Origin: an uncultured Pelagibacteraceae bacterium
GTDB lineage: Bacteria > Pseudomonadota > Alphaproteobacteria > Pelagibacterales > Pelagibacteraceae
Direction: 5' to 3'
Length of the DNA stretch: 35,145 bases
Assembly (NCBI GenBank): GCA_902555535.1
Contig: CACDTB010000009.1
Coordinates: 1 to 35,145, forward strand
A program made the translations under genes and the position numbers. This document shows positions 7,808 through 15,905 of this stretch, one piece after another (positions within the stretch are counted from its first letter, which is position 1; each line of letters opens with the position of its first letter). The notes beneath the pieces were generated by a model that saw nothing but the letters and a program-made list of their open reading frames with translations, made no database searches and was not told the origin of the DNA.

Positions 7808-9262
7808 ATGAATCAAAACATAAAAATAGATCCCTATGGCTTTAGAGAATATGACGCTCGATGGTTGTATAAGCAAGACATAAATAAAGCTGGTATCGAG
7901 AATCTTGGAAAAGGGCTTGGAACACAAATAAAAATTCATACCAAAAAAGAAAATCCAAGAATTATCGTTGGACATGATTATCGTTCGTATAGTGAAGAAA
8001 TAAAAACTGCTCTAAAAAAAGGATTAATATTCACCGGATGTAATATTGAAGATGTGGGTCTATCCTTATCTCCAATGGTTTATTTTGCACAATTTAATTT
8101 AGATGCAGATGCAGTCGCTATGGTTACTGCAAGTCATAATGAAAATGGTTGGACTGGTGTCAAAATGGGTATCAAAAAAGGACTAACTCATGCACCAGAA
8201 GAAATGAAAGAATTGAAAGAAATTACCTTAAATGAAAAATTTATAAAAGGTGAAGGTAATGAAAAACAAATACAAGATTTTGCTAAAATTTATAAGGACG
8301 ACCTAATTAGTAAAAATAAAATTAAGAATAAAATTAAAGCTGTGGTGGCTTGTGGTAATGGAACTGCGGGAGTTTTTGCTCCAGATATTTTAAGAGGTAT
8401 TGGTTGTGAAGTAATTGAGTTAGATTGTAACTTAGATTGGAATTTTCCTAAATATAATCCAAATCCTGAAGATCTAGAAATGCTCCACGAGATAGCAAAG
8501 GTAGTTAAAGAAAACAATGCTGATATAGGTTTCGGATTTGATGGTGATGGAGATAGAGTTGGTGTTATAGATAATGAGGGAAATGAAATATTTTCTGATA
8601 AAATAGGTCTATTAATAGCAAGAAATTTATCAAGCAAATATAAAAATTCTAAATTTGTAGTTGATGTTAAATCAACAGGATTATTCTCAAAAGATCAAAT
8701 TTTAATTAAAAATAATTGTAAAACAATTTATTGGAAAACAGGACATTCACATATTAAAAGAAAAGTTAACACAGAAAAAGCACTTGCAGGCTTTGAGAAA
8801 AGTGGTCATTTCTTTTTTAATCAACCTTTGGGATATGGTTATGATGATGGAATTAATTCAGCTATTCACATATGTCACTTATTAGACAATCAAAATAAAA
8901 AAATGAGAGAAATTATTAGTGAATTACCTAAAACATTTCAAACACCAACAATGGCTCCCTTTTGTAAGGATGAAGAAAAATATTTAGTTGTTGAGGAGTT
9001 AGTGAAACAAATTGAAAATTTAAAAAAAAATGACACAGAAGTAGATAGTCAAAAAATAAGTGATATTTTAACTGTTAATGGAGTTAGGTTTTCATTTGAA
9101 GATGGTTCTTGGGGTTTAATTAGAGCTTCTTCAAATAAACCATCTTTGGTAATTGTTACCGAAAGCCCAACATCAGATAAAAGAAAGAAAAAAATCTTTG
9201 ATTTTATTGACGAATTATTAAAAAAAACAGGTAAGGTAGGTGAATATGATCAGAAAATCTAA
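7808..9262 (+). CDS. phosphomannomutase/phosphoglucomutase
   Basis: A 484-aa alpha-D-phosphohexomutase interconverting hexose 6- and 1-phosphates for nucleotide-sugar and envelope polysaccharide synthesis. All four domain signatures are present: the phosphoserine loop TASHNE with S109, the metal loop GFDGDGDR (D245, D247, D249), the sugar-recognition FEKSGH (329-334) and the phosphate-binding RASSNKPS (439-446). The sugar loop begins FEKSG instead of the usual GE-SG. Length fits AlgC/ManB-type PMM/PGM rather than GlmM, which has a different serine loop and about 445 residues. Upstream is a 180-base divergent region shared with nrdA; the 3' end overlaps the convergent coiled-coil gene by four bases. 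Confidence 0.9.
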   Translation: MNQNIKIDPYGFREYDARWLYKQDINKAGIENLGKGLGTQIKIHTKKENPRIIVGHDYRSYSEEIKTALKKGLIFTGCNIEDVGLSLSPMVYFAQFNLDADAVAMVTASHNENGWTGVKMGIKKGLTHAPEEMKELKEITLNEKFIKGEGNEKQIQDFAKIYKDDLISKNKIKNKIKAVVACGNGTAGVFAPDILRGIGCEVIELDCNLDWNFPKYNPNPEDLEMLHEIAKVVKENNADIGFGFDGDGDRVGVIDNEGNEIFSDKIGLLIARNLSSKYKNSKFVVDVKSTGLFSKDQILIKNNCKTIYWKTGHSHIKRKVNTEKALAGFEKSGHFFFNQPLGYGYDDGINSAIHICHLLDNQNKKMREIISELPKTFQTPTMAPFCKDEEKYLVVEELVKQIENLKKNDTEVDSQKISDILTVNGVRFSFEDGSWGLIRASSNKPSLVIVTESPTSDKRKKKIFDFIDELLKKTGKVGEYDQKI

Positions 9263-10362
9263 TTTTTTGAATTATCCTCATAAGGTTTATTTTCTAAATT
9301 ATTATCATCTGTTTTAGTTTCTAAATTATCCTCATTCTGATTACTTTCTTGTTCAGGAATTTCATCACTGTAAAATTTTCTAACTAATTCCTCTTCTTTT
9401 AGTCTTTGTTGCTCATCAAATTTTTTCTCCCATTCTTTCATACGCCTATTTTCCTCTTCAATTCTTTCTTTTTGAGCTATTTCAGATAATCGGACTCTTT
9501 CGTTTTCTTCTTCAATTCTTTTTTGTCTTTCCTCCTCTATTTTCAATTCTCTTTCTCTTTGACGCCTTTCATTTTCTTTATTTATTTTATCACGCTCAGC
9601 TTCTTTAAGTTCTTTTTCTTTAATTCTTAATTCTTCTTCCTTGGCTCTTTGCTCAGCCTCCTCTTTTAAAATCTGTCTTTGAATTTCCTGTTGTCTTTCC
9701 CTTTCTAGATCTCTTAATCTTTCTTCCATTTCTTTAAGTTTTTGTTGCTCATATTTCAGCTTCCTAGCTGCCTCTCTTAATCTTTGTTCTTCCTCAAGTC
9801 TATTTTTACTTTCAATTTCTTTTAATCTTAATTTTTCTTGTCTTTCCTTTTCTTTTTCATCTCTACTCTTTTGAGCTTCAATTTCTTTATTTTTTAATTG
9901 TTCTTGTCTAATCTTAAAATTTTCCTCTCTAATTCTTTGTCTCTCCATCATTTTAAGTCTTAGATCTTCTTGTCTAAGTTTTCTGGTTTCCTCCCTAAGT
10001 TTTCTCGTTTCTTCGTCTTTAATTTTTTTCTGTTCTATTTTAATTCTTTCAGCCTCTATTTTTTGTCTTTTTTCTTCATTCTTTTTTTCTTGTTTTTCAT
10101 TTTCAATGATTAATTTTTTTTGAAAGAGGATTTTCTTTCTTTCTTCTTTTAGTTCGTCTTGTTTAGCTTTTTTTACTAATTTTTTTTCTAAAATTAACTC
10201 TCTTTTTTTTTCTTTTTCTAATTGTTTTTGTAACGCTAAATCTTTTTTAACTTTATTTTTTTTAAAATCTTGCAAAAATGAGGAAAACTTATTTTTTGTT
10301 TTATCGATTGGATCAAATAAATTTTTTTTAATCTTTTTATTAATGTCTTTTATTGAAACCAT
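9259..10362 (-). CDS. long charged coiled-coil / single-alpha-helix protein, unknown function
   Basis: The 367-aa product is almost entirely Glu, Lys, Arg, Gln and Leu. Residues about 40-335 form an unbroken stretch with no proline and almost no glycine, full of alternating acidic and basic blocks (for example EERLRDLERERQQE), as in ER/K single-helix or coiled-coil proteins. The N-terminus has a short basic segment with FDPIDKTKNKFSSF, and the C-terminus is an acidic Asn/Asp/Glu-rich tail. There is no signal peptide or membrane segment, so it should be cytoplasmic. I start it at ATG 10362; an in-frame TTG at 10377 adds five residues. Neither has a good ribosome site. It ends over the phosphomutase stop. 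A cytoskeletal, scaffold or spacer role is possible but unproven. Confidence 0.75.
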   Translation of the reverse strand: MVSIKDINKKIKKNLFDPIDKTKNKFSSFLQDFKKNKVKKDLALQKQLEKEKKRELILEKKLVKKAKQDELKEERKKILFQKKLIIENEKQEKKNEEKRQKIEAERIKIEQKKIKDEETRKLREETRKLRQEDLRLKMMERQRIREENFKIRQEQLKNKEIEAQKSRDEKEKERQEKLRLKEIESKNRLEEEQRLREAARKLKYEQQKLKEMEERLRDLERERQQEIQRQILKEEAEQRAKEEELRIKEKELKEAERDKINKENERRQRERELKIEEERQKRIEEENERVRLSEIAQKERIEEENRRMKEWEKKFDEQQRLKEEELVRKFYSDEIPEQESNQNEDNLETKTDDNNLENKPYEDNSKN

Positions 10363-10440
10363 TTTTAAAAGTATCAATTAGAATAATAACACTAAATATT
10401 ATGTTTGGCTAAATTGAGTTTTTTTTAATACTATATACAA

Positions 10441-10572
10441 CTCAAGATTGTTTATGTTTAAATTAGTTGATAAAATGCATTTTCAACTAATAAGTGTTCA
10501 TAGATATTTGGGGAATCAATTAATTTGGATTCGTGAGGTGATGGAGGGAGACTGAAGTCACCTCTTTTTTTT
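10441..10572 (+). ncRNA. candidate small RNA with three hairpins and an intrinsic terminator
   Basis: Between two minus-strand genes the plus strand carries three consecutive inverted repeats: TTAGTTGA/TCAACTAA (10463-10470 with 10483-10490, inner AAATGCATTT palindrome), GAATC/GATTC (10513-10517 with 10528-10532) and GAGGTGA/TCACCTC (10535-10541 with 10558-10564), the last followed by eight T. The local GC content of the last hairpin is well above the surroundings. No ORF of note is present. The 5' end is a guess from a weak promoter-like pair (TTGGCT at 10405, TACTAT at 10429). I do not recognise a known RNA family. The rest of the 199-base gap (10378-10440) shows only the weak promoter. Confidence 0.45.
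10535..10572 (+). terminator. intrinsic terminator, plus strand
   Basis: A 7-bp perfect stem GAGGTGA/TCACCTC with a 16-base purine-rich loop is followed at once by eight T. Read on the minus strand there is no U-tract after the stem, so it acts on plus-strand RNA, yet both neighbouring genes are on the minus strand. Confidence 0.7.
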
Positions 10573-10576
10573 CTTT

Positions 10577-11362
10577 TTATAATTTTAAATATTCATAAAA
10601 AAATTTAATTGAAACCACTAAAAGAAAAATTCCAAAAAACTTACTAATTTTATTTTTATCAATGCTGTGAACTGTTTTAGCTCCTATTCTGGCCATGAAA
10701 GTTGTAATTGGTATAAAGATTAAAAAAGCTGGAACATTTATAAATCCAATACTAAGCGGAAGATTAGAATTTAAATAATTTCCTGAAACAAGAAATCCTA
10801 TTGCCCCAAATAAAGCAATTAAAAATCCTATAGCAGCTGCACTTCCAATAGCTTTGTTTATTGAATAGCCAAAAAATTTAAGAATTGGAACATTCATTAC
10901 TGCACCACCTATTCCCATAGGAGCAGATATAAAACCAACAAGTAAACCAAGAACTACTTTTAAATGTAATTTCATTTGAACTATTATGTTTTGGTCCTTT
11001 TCTTTTATTAATATTAAGTAAATTCCTAAAAATAAAATCATTATTGAGAAAAATAAAACTAAAGATTTAGTTTTTAAGGAGGCTGCAAAAATAGTACCAA
11101 TAATAACACCTAACACTACAAACAAGCCATAATTTTTAACAATATCGAAATCAACAGCTTTAAATTTATGATGTGTTAAAACTGAAACTGTAGATGTTGG
11201 TATTATTATTGCAAAAGAGGTTCCTACAGCAAGATGCATTATATACTGTGAGTCAATTCCTAAAGAACCAAAAATAAAATATAAAAATGGAACTGTAATA
11301 AGTCCTCCACCAATGCCAAACAATCCAGCAACAAATCCAACTGGTATAGCCGTTAACGCCAT
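10577..11362 (-). CDS. TauE/SafE (TSUP) family membrane permease
   Basis: A 261-aa integral membrane protein with about eight hydrophobic helices and the duplicated TSUP signature: GFVAGLFGIGGGLITVP near the start and GFISAPMGIGGAVMNVP in the second half. Characterised TSUP members export or import sulfite, sulfoacetate and other organosulfur anions; the substrate here is unknown. The ATG at 11362 falls within the first hydrophobic helix. The frame stays open upstream (LTNEYSYIILL) to the dusA end with no ATG, GTG or TTG, so the real start may be a rare codon such as ATT or CTG. It lies 40 bases after dusA, probably in one transcript. Confidence 0.85.
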   Translation of the reverse strand: MALTAIPVGFVAGLFGIGGGLITVPFLYFIFGSLGIDSQYIMHLAVGTSFAIIIPTSTVSVLTHHKFKAVDFDIVKNYGLFVVLGVIIGTIFAASLKTKSLVLFFSIMILFLGIYLILIKEKDQNIIVQMKLHLKVVLGLLVGFISAPMGIGGAVMNVPILKFFGYSINKAIGSAAAIGFLIALFGAIGFLVSGNYLNSNLPLSIGFINVPAFLIFIPITTFMARIGAKTVHSIDKNKISKFFGIFLLVVSIKFFYEYLKL

Positions 11363-11402
11363 TAAAAGAATAATATAACTGTATTCGTTTGTTAAAATTG
11401 AA

Positions 11403-12395
11403 TTAAGCAGACTGCCCTACACTAGTATCTACATTATTATATTTAATTTTATCCATAATGTGATCAATTTTCTTCACATCAGCACCTCTAACACACATGT
11501 TTTCACTTAAATATCTTTTCCAATAACTTGCACCTGTTTGACCATGAAATAAACCAAGAGTGTGTCTCATGATTTGATTTAATCTTGTTCCTTTTTTTAA
11601 TTCTTCTTTCACATAAGGAATAAGTTGTTCAATTACATCTTGCCTACTTGGAACATCGTCATTCTTAAATATTTCTCTTTCAATATCCGCTAATAAATAA
11701 GGAGTATGATACGCAGCTCTTCCAATCATTACGCCATCAGTTTTTTTTAAAAGAGGTTTAATTTCATTCACTGAAGTTATTCCTCCATTGATAATGATTT
11801 CTTCATTAGTAAAATCTTCTTTTAATTTATAAACATAATCATATTTTAAAGGTGGAATATTTAAATTTTGCTTAGGTGTAAATTTACCCAACATTGCTTT
11901 TCTTGCATGAATGATGAAAGTTTTAACTCCTGTTGCCTTTAAGGTAGAAATAAAACTATGTAAATTTTCATAATCTTCCACATCATCATAACCAATTCTA
12001 GTTTTTATTGTTACTGGTAGTTTTGTAACTGATTGCATTTTACTTAAACAATCTGCAACTAAATTTGGTTCTTTCATTAAACAAGCACCGAATCTATTTT
12101 TTTCAACTTTTCTACTAGGGCAACCTAAATTTAAGTTTATTTCGTCATAACCAAAATCCTCACCTACCTTAGTAGCTTCAGCTAAAAGTTTTGGTGATGA
12201 TCCACCCAATTGAAGAGCTACAGGTTTCTCATTAATATTAAAGTGTAATAACTTTTTTTTGTCTCCTCTATTTATGGCTTCATCAACAACCATCTCAGTA
12301 TAAAGTAGAGTGTTTTTTGATATTAATCTTAAAAAATATCGCTCATGACGATCTGTGCAATCCATCATAGGAGCAACTGACACTTTCCTATTCAT
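11403..12395 (-). CDS. dusA: tRNA-dihydrouridine synthase A
   Basis: A 330-aa FMN-dependent TIM-barrel enzyme that reduces uridines in the tRNA D-loop. Signature segments are SVAPMMDCTDRHERYF (6-21), NLNLGCPS with catalytic C92, FGACLMKEP just after, TIKTRIGYDD, FIIHARKAML and the FMN-phosphate site IINGGI/VMIGRAAY. The DusA-type MMDCTDRH start and length (about 330) separate it from DusB and DusC. It follows rpoZ by 22 bases on the same strand. Confidence 0.92.
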   Translation of the reverse strand: MNRKVSVAPMMDCTDRHERYFLRLISKNTLLYTEMVVDEAINRGDKKKLLHFNINEKPVALQLGGSSPKLLAEATKVGEDFGYDEINLNLGCPSRKVEKNRFGACLMKEPNLVADCLSKMQSVTKLPVTIKTRIGYDDVEDYENLHSFISTLKATGVKTFIIHARKAMLGKFTPKQNLNIPPLKYDYVYKLKEDFTNEEIIINGGITSVNEIKPLLKKTDGVMIGRAAYHTPYLLADIEREIFKNDDVPSRQDVIEQLIPYVKEELKKGTRLNQIMRHTLGLFHGQTGASYWKRYLSENMCVRGADVKKIDHIMDKIKYNNVDTSVGQSA

Positions 12396-12417
12396 GATAT
12401 AACTTTATATTATTTTT

Positions 12418-12954
12418 TTATGAGTTTGAAGCGTCTGTATCTTCTGCAGATAGATCTGACTTTTGGTTTTCAGATTCTGTTACCTCATCTAAAGAGACTT
12501 CACCTTGCTCATTTATTGTTTCTTCTCCAACTGAAGAATCAACATCTGGTTTAGCAGTTTCTGATAATTCGGCTAAATCTTCTTTAGAAACTTGTATTTT
12601 CTCTGGAGTTTTTCTTGCTCTTTTTGATGGTAAGATTGGAGTTCCACTTTTTGAGATTTCGCCTCTATATAAGTTTTCAAAATCATCACCCACCTCATCA
12701 TCATCCTCAGCACCATCATCAACTTGTTCAATATGTTTCCTAAGTTTATAAATTGCACTTTCGGCTAAATCAGATACTTTAATTTTTTCTTCTGCAATTT
12801 CTCTTAAAGAAATAACTGTATTTTTATCGTTATCTCTTTCTAAAGTTGGTTCAATCCCTGTATTCAATTGTGTAGCTCTTTCTTTAGCAACTAGTACTAA
12901 TTCATAGGGGCTCTCTACTTTGTCTATACAGTCTTCTACAGTTACTCTGGCCAT
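12418..12954 (-). CDS. rpoZ: RNA polymerase omega subunit with long acidic C-terminal tail
   Basis: The N-terminal 70 residues match omega: [24 protein letters not shown] and the alternating [14 protein letters not shown] block. Omega helps assemble the beta-prime subunit into RNA polymerase. The protein is 178 aa, whereas most omegas are 70-130. Residues from about 95 on form an Asp/Glu/Ser-rich, probably disordered tail with a small basic patch (SKRARKTP). Located between the MFS gene and dusA; the 43-base upstream gap should hold its ribosome site. Confidence 0.88.
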   Translation of the reverse strand: MARVTVEDCIDKVESPYELVLVAKERATQLNTGIEPTLERDNDKNTVISLREIAEEKIKVSDLAESAIYKLRKHIEQVDDGAEDDDEVGDDFENLYRGEISKSGTPILPSKRARKTPEKIQVSKEDLAELSETAKPDVDSSVGEETINEQGEVSLDEVTESENQKSDLSAEDTDASNS

Positions 12955-12997
12955 GCGGAGTATCTACACAGAGAGACTCTAAAAATCAAGGGCTATT

Positions 12998-14203
12998 TTA
13001 TAAATATTGAGGATTTAATTTATTTTGAACCAAATAAAGAAGGATAATTGAGCTAAATATGTAAGTTCCTGAAACGATAGCTATATATTCAATCGTAAAT
13101 CCAATATCAATCAAGAAGCCAAATAAAGCTGTACCAAAAGCTGTTGAAAATACCATCAATGCAGTTGTTAAGGCTTTTATGGAACCAATAAATTTAACAC
13201 CATAAATCTCAGCCCAGGTTGAGGAACCAAGAACGTTAGCCAGACCATTTGTTACTCCAAGTAAACCAAAAAAAACGAAAGAAGATAGTGGTGCATTAAA
13301 ATAGTAAAGAACTATAGTTGCAAAAAAAAGTGGGATATTCATATAGATCAATAATTTTCTACTTGAAAATTTATCAATCAAAAAACCAGATAAGAAAAGA
13401 GTAATTACTGATAAAATTGAGTAAGCCATAAATGATTGTGCAATTACATAAGGACCCCATTCTTTAGAAGAAGATATAAATGATTGATACACAAAAGAGC
13501 CTGTAGCAATCCATGGCATAGCTAACATGGTCATACATATAATGTAAAACCTATAATCTTTTAAAACTTCTATTCTTCTCCATTGTCTAATTTCTTTATT
13601 ATTTTCCTCAATTTTAGACTCCTCTCTAGTATCAAGTTTAACTTCTTTTACTAAAATGAAAGTTGCAACAGGTAATACAATTATAACTAAAATAGAAATC
13701 GAAACCCAAATGTCTCTCCATTCGATAAAAGTTAATAAAAAAACAATTAAAACTGGCATTATAAATTCAGCCAATGACAGTCCCAGCCAACATGTGCTCA
13801 AGGCTCTTCCCCTATTTTTTTCAAAAAACCGAGATATAGTAGTTGTGGCAGTATGACTTGATAAACCTTGTCCAGCTAAACGCATTAAAAAAATTCCTAT
13901 AAATAAAAAAATAACAGATGAAATCTTCGAAAATATAAAGGAGGAAACAGATAGAAAAATTATTACGTAGGAAGCAAACTTTAATATATTTACATCGTCT
14001 ATTTTTTTTCCGATCCAAACTAAAACAATACTACTTAATAAGGTAGCCGATGCATATATTGAGCCAAATTGTCCATGTGTAATTGATAATGCATCTCTGA
14101 TACTAGAATTAAACAAACCAAGAAAAAAACTCTGTCCAAAACTTGAAAAAAATGTAAAAATAAATCCAAATACAATTACTTTTAAACTTAAACTTTTAAA
14201 CAT
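12998..14203 (-). CDS. MFS transporter
   Basis: A 401-aa major facilitator protein with about 12 hydrophobic helices. The loop 2-3 signature is reduced to WIGKKIDD (about 63-70), and a central cytoplasmic loop (about 190-215) is charged. The SLAEFIMP and GLANVLGSSTWAEIYG segments resemble monocarboxylate/oxalate-type carriers, but I cannot assign a substrate. The start codon is only 11 bases from that of the divergent dehydrogenase, so each promoter must lie in or at the edge of the other gene. The gene ends 43 bases before rpoZ. Confidence 0.85.
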   Translation of the reverse strand: MFKSLSLKVIVFGFIFTFFSSFGQSFFLGLFNSSIRDALSITHGQFGSIYASATLLSSIVLVWIGKKIDDVNILKFASYVIIFLSVSSFIFSKISSVIFLFIGIFLMRLAGQGLSSHTATTTISRFFEKNRGRALSTCWLGLSLAEFIMPVLIVFLLTFIEWRDIWVSISILVIIVLPVATFILVKEVKLDTREESKIEENNKEIRQWRRIEVLKDYRFYIICMTMLAMPWIATGSFVYQSFISSSKEWGPYVIAQSFMAYSILSVITLFLSGFLIDKFSSRKLLIYMNIPLFFATIVLYYFNAPLSSFVFFGLLGVTNGLANVLGSSTWAEIYGVKFIGSIKALTTALMVFSTAFGTALFGFLIDIGFTIEYIAIVSGTYIFSSIILLYLVQNKLNPQYL

Positions 14204-14214
14204 ATAAAAAAATT

Positions 14215-15084
14215 ATGACTTGTAATGTTGCTTTCATAGGTCTTGGTGTTATGGGCTACCCAATGGCTGGTTATATATCAAAAGCTGGACACAATGTAAC
14301 TGTTTTTAATAGAACCAAATCTAAAGCTGAAAAATGGATTGGTGAATATAAAGGTAAAATGGCAAATACACCTGCGGAGGCTGCAAATGGTGCTGATTAC
14401 ATTTTTACATGTGTTGGTAATGATAACGATTTAAGAGAGGTAACGTTTGGAGAAAATGGTGCTTTCAAAAATATTCAAAAAGGTGCAGTCTATGTTGATA
14501 ACACAACAGCTTCAGCAACTATAGCAAGAGAGATATACGAATATTCAAAAAAAAATGGATTTGGAGCATTAGATGCACCGGTTTCTGGAGGTCAAGCAGG
14601 TGCTGAAAATGGTGCTTTAACTGTAATGATTGGTGGTGATCAAACTGACTTTGATAAAGCAAAAGATAAAATAGATTGTTATAGCAAAAAAATGAAATTG
14701 TTAGGATCAGCTGGCAGTGGTCAACTAGCTAAGATGGTTAATCAAATATGTATAGCAGGTTTAGTTCAGGGTTTATCAGAAGGAATAAATTTTGGAATGA
14801 GGGCAGGATTAAATATGGAAGACGTCATTGAAGTGATTTCGAAAGGAGCGGCTCAATCCTGGCAAATGGAAAATAGATACAAAACTATGATTGAGGATAA
14901 ATTTGATTTTGGTTTTGCAGTAGATTGGATGAGGAAAGATTTAAAAATTGCTATGGATGAAGCTAAAAATAATGGATCATTATTACCTATAACAGAAATT
15001 GTTGACAAATATTACGGGGAAGTCCAGGAGATGAAAGGTAATAGATGGGATACTTCAAGTTTAATTAAAAGATTTAGGAAGTAA
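14215..15084 (+). CDS. beta-hydroxyacid dehydrogenase, 3-hydroxyisobutyrate dehydrogenase family
   Basis: A 289-aa NAD(P)-dependent enzyme. The Rossmann motif FIGLGVMGYPMAGY (7-20) opens the protein. The substrate motif DAPVSGGQAGAENG (120-133, S124) and catalytic KMVN (K173, N176) follow. The family includes 3-hydroxyisobutyrate dehydrogenase (valine catabolism), tartronate semialdehyde reductase and glyoxylate/succinic semialdehyde reductases; sequence alone does not choose. Residues after the nucleotide motif (FNRT, 31-34) place an Arg near the ribose, which may favour NADP. The next gene starts one base after its stop, so they are cotranscribed. Confidence 0.9.
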   Translation: MTCNVAFIGLGVMGYPMAGYISKAGHNVTVFNRTKSKAEKWIGEYKGKMANTPAEAANGADYIFTCVGNDNDLREVTFGENGAFKNIQKGAVYVDNTTASATIAREIYEYSKKNGFGALDAPVSGGQAGAENGALTVMIGGDQTDFDKAKDKIDCYSKKMKLLGSAGSGQLAKMVNQICIAGLVQGLSEGINFGMRAGLNMEDVIEVISKGAAQSWQMENRYKTMIEDKFDFGFAVDWMRKDLKIAMDEAKNNGSLLPITEIVDKYYGEVQEMKGNRWDTSSLIKRFRK

Positions 15085-15085
15085 T

Positions 15086-15685
15086 ATGCAACCCTCATAC
15101 TATGAGGATTTCTCAGAAATTAAAAAAAAAATTTGGTCGTTACTAGATAATGCTGTTAAGGACCGAAATTCTCCATTTAGGATTCCAGTTTTTGCCTGTG
15201 GAAATCAAAATGATATTGATGGAAGAATTGTTGTTTTAAGAAAATCAGATCAAACAAATAATCTTGTACAATTTCACAGCGATATAAGATCAGATAAAAT
15301 TGAAAAATTAAAAGCTAATAAATATGCAGCGATGTTATTTTATGATAAAGATGAAAAAATACAGGTTAGATTAAAAGTTGAATGTACGGTTAATCACAAT
15401 AATGATGTAACAAAAGAATCTTGGTCTAAAACCCAGCATATAAGTAGAAAATGTTATTTAGTCGATAATGGACCTGGAACTGAGTCAGACCTACCAACCT
15501 CTGGACTAAAACCAGAATTAGACAATTTTGATTACACCAAAGAACAAAGTGAAGAAGGTTATAAAAATTTTACTGTAATTCAGTGTAAAATTAAATCTAT
15601 AGAATGGCTTTATTTAGCAGCTAAAGGCCACCGAAGAGCAAAGTTTAATTTGGAAAACAATAAAGACACCTGGTTAGTTCCATAG
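15086..15685 (+). CDS. pyridoxamine 5'-phosphate oxidase-like FMN-binding protein
   Basis: A 199-aa split-barrel protein. RIVVLRK (about 48-54), QFHSDIRSDKIEKL and AAMLFYDKDEKIQVRLKVE match the flavin-binding barrel of the Pyridox_oxidase-like families; the C-terminus ends EWLYLAAKGHRRAKF. PNPOx itself has additional conserved C-terminal motifs for the B6 substrate that I do not see, so it is more likely a flavin reductase-like or uncharacterised family member. It starts one base after the dehydrogenase gene, and the small membrane-protein gene begins directly at its stop. Confidence 0.75.
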   Translation: MQPSYYEDFSEIKKKIWSLLDNAVKDRNSPFRIPVFACGNQNDIDGRIVVLRKSDQTNNLVQFHSDIRSDKIEKLKANKYAAMLFYDKDEKIQVRLKVECTVNHNNDVTKESWSKTQHISRKCYLVDNGPGTESDLPTSGLKPELDNFDYTKEQSEEGYKNFTVIQCKIKSIEWLYLAAKGHRRAKFNLENNKDTWLVP

Positions 15686-15889
15686 ATGGTTACTGGATAT
15701 ATATTTACAGCATTTCTTATTATTTTAGGTTTAGCTGTAATGAGATTTGGCAGCATTCACTTTAAAAAATTTAAAGAGGGTAAAACAAAAATTAAATCAA
15801 AGTTAAGTGGTCAATTATCTTTTTTAATTTTACTAATAGCTGTAATTGGGTTGATAGTTTATTCGATTAACGATCTCTTATTTAATTAA
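15686..15889 (+). CDS. small two-helix membrane protein, unknown function
   Basis: A 67-aa protein with two hydrophobic segments (about 4-20 and 44-62) separated by a basic loop (KKFKEGKTKIKSK). Its ATG is the first base after the preceding stop, which argues that it is a real third gene of the operon. No family is recognised. The positive loop between helices suggests both termini face the periplasm. Confidence 0.6.
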   Translation: MVTGYIFTAFLIILGLAVMRFGSIHFKKFKEGKTKIKSKLSGQLSFLILLIAVIGLIVYSINDLLFN

Positions 15890-15905
15890 ATAACTAACTA
15901 TTTTT

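Noticed and set aside
8290..8637. Minus-strand frame of 115 codons within the phosphohexomutase gene
   Set aside because: It is antisense to catalytic motifs, has no ribosome site and low-complexity composition; a shadow frame.
10535..10572. Terminator of the TauE/SafE gene
   Set aside because: On the minus strand the stem is preceded by A and not followed by U; the U-tract exists only on the plus strand.
10441..10572. 6S RNA, SRP RNA or a known riboswitch
   Set aside because: The hairpin order and short stems do not fit the long rod of 6S, the SRP tetraloop is absent, and no plus-strand gene follows that a riboswitch could control.
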